The notes under the pieces: model-generated
Databases searched by the model: none
Told to the model about the DNA's origin: nothing
What the model saw: only the letters and a program-made list of their open reading frames with translations
Position numbers and translations under genes: made by a program
Shown here: piece after piece, positions 20,872 to 34,351 of the stretch
How positions within the stretch are numbered: the first letter of the stretch is position 1
Layout of the letters: each line of letters starts with the position of its first letter
DNA from: Anaeromyces robustus
Lineage: Eukaryota > Neocallimastigomycota > Neocallimastigomycetes > Neocallimastigales > Neocallimastigaceae
Length of the DNA stretch: 45,592 nt
Assembly (NCBI GenBank): GCA_002104895.1
Contig: MCFG01000483.1
Coordinates: 1 to 45,592 of the forward strand
Direction of reading: 5' to 3'

Positions 20872-23800
20872 CGATACTAAATAATAACTAATTAATTAAT
20901 TAATTAATTAATTAATTAATTATACAACATTGTAATTAAACATTTTTAATTATCTAAATAAATAAATAAATTTCCTTATTTCTATAATTAATTATTTAAT
21001 TATTTAATTATTTAATTATTTTTTATTATTAATTTTGTGTGATAACTAAACTAAACTAAAAAATAATAATTAATTATTTAATATTTATTAAACTTTTTAA
21101 TTTTTAATTTTTGTAGTTGTTTTTGTTTTTTTTTATTATTTAAATTCCCCCAAAAAATTTTTTTAATTATTTTTGTTTTATTTTTCCAACTTTCTTTTTT
21201 TTTGTTATTTATTAATTATTAAAAAAAAAAAAAAAAAAAAGAATAAAATAAAATAAAAACTTTTTATATATAATAATTAATATATACAAAATAAATAAAA
21301 TCAATTGATAAAATATAATGAAAATGATATAAATCAATAAAATACTAATATAATCTTGATATATTTTTCATTACATTTCATATATTATAGTATTTAAGAT
21401 TTGACTAAAAAAAAAAGTTTAAAATAAAAATTAAAAATAAAAAGTTAAACTAGAAAAAATAATTAATGAAAACCAAAAACCCAAATAAAAAATAATAATA
21501 ATAAATAATAAACAATAATAATAACAATAACTATATAATAAAATAAAAATTAAGAAACACATTTTTTATATTTATAATAATTAATAAAAAAAAAATAGAA
21601 ATTCGTTTTTCATTAATATGAATTTCTTTTATATTAAATATTCAATGAATATGAATAAAACCTCTATTTAATTTAATTTAAATAAATGAATGAACAATCA
21701 ATTTAAGTAAATTAAAACATTAATTTTAATTAAAATGGTTGTTAAAGAATAACAAAAACAAAAGTAAAAAAAAAAAAACATGGCTTATATTAAACCTAAC
21801 CTTTATTACTGCATATTTGTTCAAAATTAAAGAATTTTGGTTTAGTATAATTAACCAACAATTAGATTTATCTTAAAAAAAAAAACCCAATAATTATAAT
21901 TATTATAATAATAATAATAATAATTTCATATTTTAATATTAATAAGAAATATATATATATAACACTTATATATTAATATTAATATTAATATAAAAAAAAA
22001 GTCAATTAATTAATATAAGCTTTATAGTATTAATCAATGAACATTCATTTATATAGAATTATTCGAAAATACACATATAGGTTTTTAATTGTAGTATATG
22101 GATGAATGAATTGAACTTTTATATTAGTGGATAAATTTTCAACATTATGATATGAGAAAAAAGAATAAAGAATATAAAGTTAAACTATTTAAAGTAAATG
22201 AATTTTTTTTTTTTATTATATATACATATAAATTGTAATTATTAAAAGGTAAATTACTATATTTGTAAAATAAAAGTATAAAATAAAAATAAAAAGCAAC
22301 ACAAACATATATATATATAGAAATTTATGATATAAAATAAGAGAATAATTATAATAAAAATATATAAAAAATATATTGTAATATATATTTTATATATAAA
22401 GGAATTAATAAAAAGAAACACTTTCTAAAGATAGTAAGAAATAAAAAAAGAAAAGAGAAAAATAATAATAATAAAAAAATACGTCTTTTTTTTTTTTTTT
22501 GTAATGTTTTAATTAATTAATAATTAATAATAATGTGTTTAAAAAACAATTAACATAATGAATTAACAACTTTAATAATAATTAATTATTTAATAGATTT
22601 AAAAGAAGGAATAACATTTCTCTTAATTTTAAAAGTGTTTTATTATTAATAAATAATAATTCTATAATGACCTTTTTTTTATAATATAATATAAATATGG
22701 GCAAAAAAAAAAAAGATTTCTATAATAAAATATTATCTTTTCTATTTCTTTTCTATCTCTTTTTTTTTCTTTTTGTCTATTACTCTTCTAATCTTAGAGC
22801 ATTTTATAATTATAATACTTTATAGATAGAACAAATTTTTTTCTTCTTCTTTAACTCTTTATAAAATACTTTAATAATTAATTAATTAATTAATTAATAT
22901 TATTAATTAATAATTAATCCACTTTATAATTATTATGTCAATGATAATACATATTTTTTTTTAATAATAATGCTACACTATATAGTTAAAATTGTACAGT
23001 AGTATTTTTTTTTTACTTCCCCAATTCATTTAGTTGTTTTTTTAATTAAATAATATACATCTCGCAATATATTAATAATGGTATTCTCATTATATTTATA
23101 AATAATACTTTAAAAACTTTCAATGTATATTATAGTATACTATAAAACAATTCAAAATTTTGTATTAAAATTTTGTTATTTTTTTTTTCTATATATAAAT
23201 ATTTCTTCATAAAAAAACACTATAAAAGTCAATTTGTTGTATAATTATTATTTAAAAAAAGTTTAATTAATAATATTTTTTTTATAATCAACAACAAAAT
23301 TAAGAATAATAGAATTATAATATTCTAAAAAAATAACGAAAATGGTTAATTAATTAAAATATTAAATATGGAATAAATATAATTATATTTATAATTATAT
23401 TTATATTTTTATAATTATATTAATTATATTAAAAAAAAGAATTATAAATAAACTTTTTATATATATACATTTTTCTCTTTTTCTTTTTTTTTTTAATATT
23501 AACTAGTACATTTCATGTATAGTGATAAATATATATCAATTTATATAAATATTTATATTCTTACATTTATTTCAAATATATTATTGATATATAATTATTA
23601 TTGTTAAAAAGAAAAGGAAAAAAAAACGTTTATAATAAATTAATATTAAATTAAATAATTATTCTATATAATAAATAATATGAGAAAAAATATGGAATGA
23701 TTATGATATTAGGATAATTTATAATTATTTTAATTATTTTTAATATAATTATGATAATAATATTATTTTTTTTCTTTTCTTTTCATATCAACTTATAGAA

Positions 23801-25003
23801 TTTCTAAAATAATGAATAACTCAATAAATATTTATTTAATTTGATTTCATTCACTTACTTATTTAAATTTTGTTTTGTTAAATGTTTTAAAAAAAAATAA
23901 AATAAATATTAAATCCCAAAAAAATATTTATTATTAAACATTATAGATTGTTATAATTGTTATATTATTTTCAAAGAAAAAGTAAAAAAAAAAAAAAAAA
24001 GAAAAATCGTAATTAAAATAAATTAAATAAATAAATTAATCATTCCATCAATAAAATAATAAATACTTTAATTATCTTATTTTAATTTTAGTTTTAGTTT
24101 GAATTTTTGGGTTTTTCTGTATTTTTTTTCGTAATATAAACTTTAATTATTAATATTTTCAAAAAAATGATGAATCATTCAATTTTTATATTAAAAAAAA
24201 TTAAAAATAAATAATAAATATTTAAATAATTATCATTATATATGTAATAATTGAATTAATATTGATATTAGTATATATTATAATTAATTGATGAATATAT
24301 TAATTGTATAGAAGTATTTATTAAAAAAAAAAAAAAAACTAATTTTTTGGGTAAGAATATTTAATAAATAAATGAAATTATTAAATCATTACCTAAAAGT
24401 TTAATAAATAAATAAATATAACAAATTAAGTAAAATATTAATAAATAATTAAATAAATAATTAAATTTTAAATAAATAATATTATCACCTCATAAATGAT
24501 AAATGATAATTAAAATAAAAATTATCATAGAAATAAAAAATTAATATAATAAATATAATAAATATAGAAAAGTCCACTTTTATACCATTATAAAAAAAAT
24601 AATCACAGTGAAAGACGCTGTCCATAAAAAAGAAAATAAAATATTATATATATAGATAATTTTCATAAAAAAATTAAAAAATTAACAGATAAAAAAAAAT
24701 ATCGATAATCATTTTTTTTAAAAAAAAAAAATAGTTTAAAAGTTAAAAAGTTTAAAATATATACGAAATATATACGAAATATATGAGAGGGGAAAAAAAA
24801 CATAATTTTAAATAGTTAATCAATAATCATCTATATAATAAAAATAATAAGAATATTTTTATTATTATTTTAAATTTAAAAAAGTAATGACAATAATAAT
24901 GATGATAATAAAGTAATCTAACAATAAATATTATCATTTCTTTATCACTTTCAATAATACTATTTTTATTATCAAAAACTAATTGATATTAACTATCTAC
25001 TAT

Positions 25004-25054
<51 letters not shown>

Positions 25055-25055
25055 T
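25004..25055. repeat. (AAT)n followed by (ATT)n palindromic microsatellite
   Basis: A run of TAA/ATA triplets passes directly into a run of TTA/TAT triplets. The whole is a near-perfect palindrome that could extrude as a cruciform. A smaller version of the same arrangement lies near 43740-43770. Confidence 0.7.
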
Positions 25056-25918
25056 TCAATATTTATTATTACACTTTAATAACAATAAATATAATTTATA
25101 ATTATTTTACCCAAAAAAACAAAAAATATATATATTCATTAATTATTGTTAGAATATAAAAAAAAAACTTATTATAATCATAATTATAATTAAAATATAT
25201 AAAAAAAAATACCACTTTACTTAATTAATAGATTAATAGAATAATTTTTATTTTCACAAAAAAATATAAAAAACTTTACAGAAATAATAAAAATAAATAA
25301 ACGGATAAATATTAATTAAATAAATCATTTAGAAAAAAAAAGATTTATATTTTCATGGTTGAACCAATAGGAATCGTTTTAGATTTAAAATTTTTAAATT
25401 TTTAATTTTTTTTTTAAAACTTTTTTTTTAAATTAAATTTAATTAAAAAATTCAAAAAAAAATAATTCAAAATATTAATGAATAAATAATTAATAATTAA
25501 ATAAATAATACCCAATATAAATAATAATAAATTAAATGAATAATGATTTAAATTAGTTTGAAACATAATTCAATAATTAATATATTAAAGAATGAATAAA
25601 AACCATATATTATAATTATACTAATAAATATATTAAAATATTTGTCTTTAATAAAGAAATGATTATACAAATAAAGTAAAAAAAAAAAATAAAACTAAAA
25701 TAAAATAAAATAAAATTTTTAAAACAAAAAAGTATTTACCCCAAAAATTTAATAAAAAAAATTAATAATAAAAAAAAAAAATCACGAAACTACAAAATTA
25801 TCAAAAAAAGTAAAAAGAAAAATAAATAAATAAATAAATAATAAATTAAATAAATTTTTAACATTCTCAAAAAAAAAAAATAAAATAAAAAATAAAATAG
25901 ATTTTAATTAATTATTAA

Positions 25919-25940
25919 ATTTATTTAAATTTATTTAAAT

Positions 25941-25979
<39 letters not shown>

Positions 25980-25980
25980 C

Positions 25981-26020
<40 letters not shown>

Positions 26021-26029
26021 TTTATTTAC

Positions 26030-26076
<47 letters not shown>

Positions 26077-26088
26077 CTTATGGATATT
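25919..26088. repeat. (TTTA)n tetranucleotide microsatellite
   Basis: About 170 bp of TTTA repeats with a few single-base interruptions (TTTAC, TTTAAA). Similar shorter tracts occur around 27190-27230, 28310-28350 and 29680. Confidence 0.9.
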
Positions 26089-26164
26089 AATACTTTAATA
26101 ATAAGAATTCTAAAATAATCTCAAACGTGTGATATTCAATTGACAGTTTTATATTTCGTAATTC

Positions 26165-26197
<33 letters not shown>

Positions 26198-27197
26198 GAA
26201 TTCTTTTTTTTTTCTCTAAATATAAAAATTATAATGAAATAAATGAATAAGAAAATTATCCTTTGATTTTATTATTATTATTATTATTTATAATTAAAAA
26301 ATAAAATGAAATAATGACTACTAATTATTATATTACTTATGGATTATGTATTTATTATAATTCTATTTCTTTTTTCTATAACTCTTCATTATCATTATTT
26401 AAATAATTAAGTATCTATATCATTATTTATGACCATATATCATTACTATAATTATTATAATTATCTAATTAAAAACACAATGTTTTAAAATAAGTATTAT
26501 TTAAATTTATTTAATTAATTATTATTTAATTAATCAATATTAATTTCCATTTATTTTACATTTATTGTTTTACTTGTAAAAAAAATTTTAAAAAAAATTT
26601 TTTTTGGTTTTTATTTTATAATAAATTTTGTAGTTTTGTATAGTTTTGTATAGTTTTGTATAATTTTTTTTTTTTATAATTAATTAAAAATAATTTGGGG
26701 AAAACTTTATTTTATTTTTTATAAAATAAATAAATAGATAAATAAATAATTATTTAAATAAATAATTTTTTATGTTATTAAACACATTATCATTTTCATG
26801 TAATAAAAAAAATGAAAAAAAGTCTTTTCTTTTTTAATAAAAAAAAAAACTATAATTAAAACAAAAATAAAAAAAAAGTTATTTTTTTTTTTGTTTTTTT
26901 AACTATAATTCTATTTATTTATTCATTGATTTTATTATAATTATTTATTTATTCTGTTAAATTATTTATTCATTGATTTAATGTCATATTTTGACTCGGT
27001 AAATTGAAAAATAAAAAAAAAATAATAATAAATATTTTGTTTTCCTTTTTAGTGATAGTTAAGTTAAAGTATAATTTATGGAAGATATAGTGGATAAAAT
27101 TATAAATAAATACAAATACATTTATTTATACAGTTATTAAATTATTTATTTACTTATTTATTTATTCATCCATTCATTTATTGATTAATTTATTTAC

Positions 27198-27228
<31 letters not shown>

Positions 27229-27616
27229 CCTATTTATATAATTATTAAATAATTAATATTAATTAATAAAAATATATATATAAATTAATAAAATAAACTT
27301 TTGTTTATTAATTATTAGAATAATTAATATAATTAATATAAGAGAAAATCTTTTATAAAATATTAATAACTTATTCATGGATTTATTAATTTAATGAATT
27401 ATTATTTTATATCATTTATTATTGAATTAATAAACTATTTGATGATAGTTTATTAATTATTTTTTAATTTTAATATAATTAATTATTATGTTTTGTTGTT
27501 TTGTTTTGTTTTTTGTTTTATTGTTTTTTCTTTCTTTTTTAATAAAAAAAATGAATACAAATATTATAATATATATTTTGAAAAATAGATAGATATATTA
27601 TATTATTAGGATTATT

Positions 27617-27662
27617 TAATTAATGATTGTTAATTATAATAATAATTAACAATCATTAATTA
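27617..27662. repeat. Perfect inverted repeat, 21-bp arms and 4-nt loop
   Basis: The arms at 27617-27637 and 27642-27662 are exact reverse complements and flank the loop AATA. Unlike most palindromes here, the arms contain G and C (core TTAATGATTGTTAA), so it is not just an AT dinucleotide tract. It could be a hairpin, a binding site for a dimeric protein or a transposon relic. Confidence 0.75.
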
Positions 27663-28315
27663 GATTAAAAAGAATAATTAAAATAACATACAAATTATAT
27701 AATAAAATAAAATAATAGAATTATATATTAATATTAATATTGATAATAATATTTTTATAATTAAAATATTTTATTATTTACAATGAATATACTTAATAGT
27801 AGTTTATTATTTTAATTATATATTGTTTATCATTTATTATATTTTATTATTTATTATATGATTATATAAATTTATTATTAAATACATAAAATGAAACATA
27901 TAAAAGTGCATAAGGTATTATAATAGATAAAGTAAAAAAAAAAAAAAATTATACTTACTTATTTAATGATTCAATTCTTTCTATTTAATATTTCACTTTT
28001 TTTTTTTTTTTTACTTTAATTGATTCATCCATTTGGTTCATTTATTAATTTATTTATTACATATTAATTTATTCATTTATTTATTTTCTATTCACTTACT
28101 TATTTCTTACTTAATCTATTAATATATTTATTTACTTATTTAGTTAGTTACTCCAAATTAAATTGTGTTTTTTTTTTTATTATTATTATTATTATTTTTA
28201 TGTGAATCATAATTATCTAATTTAGATAATTAACAGATTCAATCTATTTAAGATTATTTTACCTATCTTTTTACATAGATTTATATTCTATTTAATTATT
28301 TATATATTTACATAT

Positions 28316-28350
<35 letters not shown>

Positions 28351-28700
28351 TTTTTTATCCAATGTATTAATGATTAGGATAAAAGAAAAAATTATCAATA
28401 TACATCATATACATTTTTCCAATTTAGTAAATCAATGTGTTTTTTTTTTTTTTTTTTTTTATTTTTATTATTTACTGATTCATAATAGATTATATTAAAA
28501 AAAATAAAAAAAAATTTTTTATTATTTATTTGTTTATTCATTCATTTACTTATTTATTCATTGATTATTTGTTAGTTTTATTAATTATTACAATTATTTA
28601 ATAGTTTATTTACTAAAGAAACGACAGTATTTATATCCACCTCATTATATAAATATTTTCATTCATCAAATAAATATTTCTAAGAATTTATAATATTTTT

Positions 28701-28993
28701 TTTTTCAGTTTATTTATTTATTTATTTATTTATTTATTTTATTATTCTTCGGCATCTGTGATTAAATAAGAAAAAGATATTAATTTAATAATTAATACAA
28801 GAACATAACCATTTTTTCTTAAGAATTTCTAATTAATTACAAACGTTATTAATTTATATATATTATTTACTATATATTATATTATAATTTTTTTTAAAAT
28901 TATATTTATAATTATTTCTTTTTTCTTAATTTTTAATTATTAAAACAACAAATAAATAATTTTCATAGCATATAATAATAAATACAAAACTGA

Positions 28994-29029
<36 letters not shown>

Positions 29030-29739
29030 ACAAATAAAATAGTATTAAATTAATTGTAACGAAAAAAAGATTTAAAATAATAGTAAATGAAAAAATATAT
29101 ATTATTTTTTACAATATAAATTATTATAGTTATTCTTATTTTTATTGATGTAAAATATATTTATTTTCATTAAAATAAACATACTGTTATAATGATTTTA
29201 AAAATATAAAGTTTAAAAATGTAATCTACATCTACATAAAAAATTCATTTTCACTCTTATGATCTTTACCAAATTTCATATTAATAACATAGACTAAGGT
29301 TCCTATAGTTGAAAAATATTAATTATTATTTAAATAATAAATAATATTGTTTTATTTAAAGAAACATATAAATTGAATATTATATTCTATTTATATATAT
29401 ATATTTTTTTCTATTTAGTTTCAACGTAATAAATAGTTTTATTATTTACTTTTTTTTTTTTTTTTTTGTTATTATAAACTAAATAAAATAGGTTAGGTTG
29501 ATTTTATGTTTATGGTTAGGTTATATTAAATAATTTTATTTTATTTATTTATTTATTATTATTTATTCCTTTATTACAATTAATTATTTATTATTACTAT
29601 TATTTATTTATTTATTTATTTACTTAATATTATTTATTCATTCACTATTATTAATTATTAATTATTACTTTTATTTATTTATTTATTTATTTATTATTCA
29701 TTTATATATTATATATTATTTATTTCTTTATTACTATTA

Positions 29740-29772
<33 letters not shown>

Positions 29773-30091
29773 TTATAATAATCATTAACAATTATTTTGA
29801 TTGAAAATGAAAATTTAAGATATGAATTTACTATAAACATTATTAAAAATTATTTATTAAAAATTGTTAATTATTTTTTATAATATCAAATTTACTATAA
29901 ATATTAAAATATATATATTATATATATATAATAAAATAAAAAAAAAAGAAAAAGAAAAAGTGTTTTTTTGTTGAAGTTTAATTATATTAAGTTTTCAAAA
30001 AAAAATATATATATATATATATATAATAACAAATGAAAATTTATTTAATAGTTTGTTTATGAATATAATTTAAAATAAAATAATCTAATGA

Positions 30092-30135
<44 letters not shown>

Positions 30136-30969
30136 AAATAAATAATAAATAAATGATAAATAACAAATAATAAATCCAATAATAATAATATTAATTACAA
30201 TAATAATTACAATAATAATAATAATAAATAATTAATATATATTTGAATTTGGTTAATGTCTTATATCAGGTATTATTAGTGGTATTGTAATGTCAAAAAA
30301 AAAAAAGAATAATATATTTTCCAATCAGTTTATTTTTATTGATTAACAATCTAATAAGTGATATTATTTATTAACAAATAAAATAAATGAAATTATTAAT
30401 TAGTAATATTATAAGTAATATTATTTATTATATCAAGGACATAATAAGAAGTATTATTCATCAACAACATAATAAATAATATTATACTGCCAAAAAAAAA
30501 AAAAAAAAAAAAGAAATAAAATAATTTCCAACTATATTTGTAAATATTAAATTATAGCTTAAACTTGATCATCATTACCAATACTTAAATGGTATTCTAT
30601 AGCTTATCAACTGCCTAAAAAAATTTTTTTAAAAAAGTTTTTATAAATAGAATATTCTATAAATAATTTATGTTATATCAAAGAAATTATGAATATTATA
30701 ATAATAATAATTTTTTAATAATTTTATTATATAATTTTAAAATGAATAGGTGTCACAACATAGAAATTGAAATGATTATGCAAAGAATAGAGAAATATGC
30801 AAAGAGAAATAGTAGAGAATTATTTATTCATTTAATCAAAAAAAAAAAAAAATTATATAAATAAGAAATTTAAAGAAAAATAAATAAATAAAAATAAAAT
30901 AAAATAAAAAAGAAATAAAAAATAAATTACAATATATAATTAATATAGATTATTTAGTATTCAAAATCC

Positions 30970-31001
<32 letters not shown>

Positions 31002-31294
31002 AAAAAACAAATTTTATTATAAAAAGAATATTTTTATTAATTAAATAAAAAATAAATAGAATAAATAAGTTAAATAAAAAATAAATATATCTAAAATAAA
31101 AAATTTAGAAAAAAAAAAAAAAGAAAGAAAAGAAAATAAAAAATAAGAAAGAAAATATAAAAAATTTAAATAAAAAATTTTTAAATATTTAACAAAGATA
31201 ATCTATATACAAAGATATAATCAAAAATTTTTTTTCTTTTCATTTTTGCTATACATATAAAAAATAATATTGTTAAGAAAAAAGAAAAAAAAAA
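28701..31294. other. AT-rich intergenic region with exon-like fragments
   Basis: No complete gene is seen. The stretch contains a long A tract near 28988-29027, AAAT repeats near 30085-30165, and diverged repeats around 30350-30480. Three short minus-strand pieces look like final exons (an acceptor AG, a few sensible codons, a stop): near 28740-28765, at 29232-29302 and at 30559-30596. A 64-codon plus-strand frame at 30670-30864 is low complexity and ends in a lysine run. None is strong enough to call a gene. Just before 31294, AT blocks resemble the upstream flank of the cysteine-rich genes that follow. Confidence 0.5.
30085..30165. repeat. (AAAT)n tetranucleotide microsatellite
   Basis: About 80 bp of AAAT/AATA units, imperfect towards its right end. 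Confidence 0.85.
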
Positions 31295-32125
31295 AAGAAA
31301 TTTCAATTATACCTTTTCATTTGTTTATATTTTTATTTCTTTAAATATGAGGAATTATTAATTCCTACTAATTATACTTTATCCTATTTCAATAATCTTA
31401 ATATGTGAGTCTATTTTTATTTTATTGTATTTATTATTTAAATATATATATATATATTATCTATAATTATATTTTCTAATAATATTATAATTAACAAAAA
31501 AATTTTTATTATTATTATATTTAATTATTATTATTATTATTATAATATAGGACAAAAATGGTTTGTCAAAATGATAATGACTGTCCAGAATTTTCTTTTC
31601 TACTTGTGGAAATTTTACAATGAAAGAAGAAGATAATCAAATATATAGTGTATGTAGATTTGATACTTTTTTATATCAAGAAAAATGTGAAGGTTATTTT
31701 TCTCAAGAAAATGATAATTGTATACATGTAAATACTAATATGGTGGGATTTTTATACACGAAAAATGAAAGAAGGTTTTGATAAAAATTTAAAACCTATT
31801 ATAAAAAATTTGTCCAATAGTAATTGTAATACAGAAAAATGTACTAAAAATGAAGATTGTATTTCAGGATTATGTATTAATGGTTCTTGTAGAAGTAAGT
31901 AATATTAATATTTATCGATGCTCTGGTGAAAGTAGTGGTAATAATAGTGATGAATATTTTAAATGTGGAAAAGAGAATGATATAATATATGAAAAAGATG
32001 ATGATTGTTTTTTCAAAAGTATGTGATAGTAATAATTTCTGTATATATATTTATAGCGCTATTAACAATACTAATTTTATATAATTATTTTTCTAATTGG
32101 ATTTTCAATAATGATGATTATTAAA
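31295..32125 (+). pseudogene. Pseudogene of the cysteine-rich membrane protein family (array copy 1)
   Basis: Clear homologue of the two intact genes downstream, including a 110-nt first exon (31295-31404), a donor GTGAGT, a 146-bp intron ending TATAG at 31550, and exon 2 beginning GACAAAAATG. It is broken in several places. The start codon position reads AAG. A 5-bp tandem duplication of TTTTC at 31591-31600 shifts the frame. An extra G near 31742 shifts it again. A 4-bp duplication (AGTAAGTA at 31894-31901) is a further shift followed by stops. Cysteine-rich segments such as CTKNEDCISGLC remain recognisable around 31840-31880. The right boundary is approximate because the membrane segment and tail are poorly preserved. 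Confidence 0.88.
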
Positions 32126-34038
32126 TTTATTGGTTATCGTTTTTTTGATTATTGTTATTTTTTTTTTAAAAAAAAAAAAAAAAACTAAAAAAAACTAATA
32201 TATATATATATATATAGATATATATTTTAATTTTTTTTTTTTTTTTTTTAGTATAAATATAAAAATGTAAATAAAATAATTAAATAAATATTTTACATAT
32301 ATTAATAATTAATAAAAAAAATTTATTATTATGTATGATTTTATGAAAAATAAAAATAATAAATAAAATATTAAACTTTTTAAAAAATAATATTATATAT
32401 ATATATATATATATATAGTTTAAGAAACTCTCTTTACTTTGTTAATTATTAAAATTTTATTATTAGTTTTGTTCCAATTTTTTTTAATTATTATTCATAA
32501 ATATTCTTAAGTTTTGTTTCGATTTTTCTTAATTATTATATATAATATGTAATAGATAGTTTTATAATAAATTATATTTATATATTTATGTAATTAATTA
32601 ATTATTTATTTTATATATTATTATTATTTTTTTATTAATAATTATTTATTTATTTATTATTATTTATTTATTATTTATTTATTTATTTATTAATTATTAA
32701 TTATAATTAATTATTATTTATTTATTTATTATTTATTTATTTATTAATTTTATTTGAGAGTTAATGTTACTCAAATAAATTAAACATTTATACATATCTT
32801 AATGTACTACATGAGTAAAGATTTATCAAAAAACGAATATTATTCATTAATATTAAAGTTAATGTTTACTTGATGTTTTAATTATATATAAGTTTTTAAT
32901 TATTATTTTTTATATTATTTTAAATCATTTAAGTCATTTTAAATCAATGAATAATCATTAATATCACGTGTTATAATCATTAGAAAACCTAAAATATAAC
33001 TGCAGTAATATGAATAATTTAATAGAATTGAATAAAATTTTAATTTATATTTATCCATTTAGTACATAAATAAATGTATATATAGACATAATTTATATTA
33101 AAAAATATGATTTATATATGATATATGATATATGATGATATATGATATAAAATGACTAATATAAATGTTTTTTTAAACAAAAAAAAAAAATACAAAATAA
33201 ATATAAAAAAAAAAAGTATAAATATATATATATATTAAAATTAATTAAACATATAAAGTAATAAATTAAAAACAAAAGTATAATAATGATTAACAAAAAA
33301 AAAAAAAAAAAAAATGATTTTTTTTTTTTAAATAAAATCAAAAATAGAAATAAAAATAAAAGTAAAAAATAAAAGTAAAAAATTAAAGTAAAAAATAAAA
33401 ATAAAAGTAAAAAATAAAAAAAAATATATAAATATATATATAAAATCCTTTTTATATAATCTATTCATATATATATTCATATATAATATTTTTTTATTAT
33501 TATTTAAAAAATAAATAAAAAAACTGGATTAACAAACCAAATAAAAAATTTGCCCAAATTTTTGAAAAAAAAAAGAAAAAAGAAAAAAGAAAAAAACTGA
33601 AAACTAAAAAAAAAAAAAAAAACAAGAAACAAAAACAAAAATAAAAAAACATATAATAATAAAAAAATAAATATATATAAAATCCTTTTATATAATCTCT
33701 TAATATATATAATATATATTTTTTATTATTATTTAAAAAAAAAATAAATAAAAGCACATAAATTACAATAAAGATAACAAAAAAATTTTTTTTAATTAAC
33801 TAATAAAATAAATAATTTCTTAAATTTTTGAAAAAAAAAAAAAAAAAAAAAAGAAAAAAACTAAAAACTAAAACTAAAAACAAAAAATAAATGCCAAAAT
33901 AAAACAAAGCGAAAACAAAAACGAAAACAAAAACGAGAAAAATATATATATATATTTAAAATCTTTTAATATAATCCTTTAATATATATAATTTAATAAT
34001 AATAATAATAATTATAATAAAAAATTAATTTCGTAAAA
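32126..34038. other. Intergenic spacer of the array, with repeated upstream segments
   Basis: No gene. The left part (about 32325-32450) matches DNA behind the next copy (about 35244-35360). The block starting CACGTGTTATAATCATTA near 32966 matches one near 35930, so the duplication unit includes flanking DNA. The right part contains three copies of an A-rich segment ending in TAAAATCCTTTT-ATATAATC-like sequence (33441, 33678 and 33956). Minus-strand frames at 33156-33341 and 33500-33757 are poly-A/T artefacts. Confidence 0.65.
33441..33985 (+). promoter_or_regulatory. Threefold repeated upstream element before the first intact cysteine-rich gene
   Basis: TAAAATCCTTTTTATATAAT at 33441, TAAAATCCTTTTATATAATC at 33678 and the diverged TAAAATCTTTTAATATAATC near 33957 are followed by TA-rich sequence and preceded by A-rich tracts with C interruptions. 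The third copy lies about 80 bp before the ATG at 34039. A single equivalent (TAAAACTCTTTTATATAATC at 36501) lies 70 bp before the ATG of the next gene. The constant position suggests a core promoter segment, but this is inference from position and repetition only. Confidence 0.4.
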
Positions 34039-34269
34039 ATGAAATTTCAATTATACATTTTCATTTGTTTATTTTTTTATTTATCCAAATGTGTGGAAGT
34101 AATACTTCCTACAAATTATACTTTATCATATTTCAAGAATATTGATATGTAAGTATTATCTTCTTTTTCTTTTTCTTATTCTTATTCTTATTCTTATTCT
34201 TATTCTTATTCTTATTTTTATTATTATTATATGACATATAATATTATTGTCAATTAACATATTATATTC

Positions 34270-34351
<82 letters not shown>

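Larger units (their letters stand above)
13375..28700. other. AT-rich gene desert
   Basis: About 15 kb in which I find no convincing gene on either strand. Open frames such as 13712-14047 are runs of Ile, Leu, Phe and Tyr codons created by base composition. The stretch contains many A or T homopolymers, AT-only microsatellites and a few slightly G/C-richer patches (14156-14232, about 21780-21860, about 24600-24630), none of which reads as a known gene. The first few hundred bases leftward-upstream of 13374 should hold the synthase promoter, but no element can be distinguished. Confidence 0.7.

Noticed and set aside
30670-30864. 64-codon plus-strand frame
   Set aside because: The middle (IEIEMIMQRIEKYAKRNSREL) looks more protein-like than the background, but it starts in an Asn/Tyr run and ends in poly-lysine, with no homologue or upstream exon I can identify.
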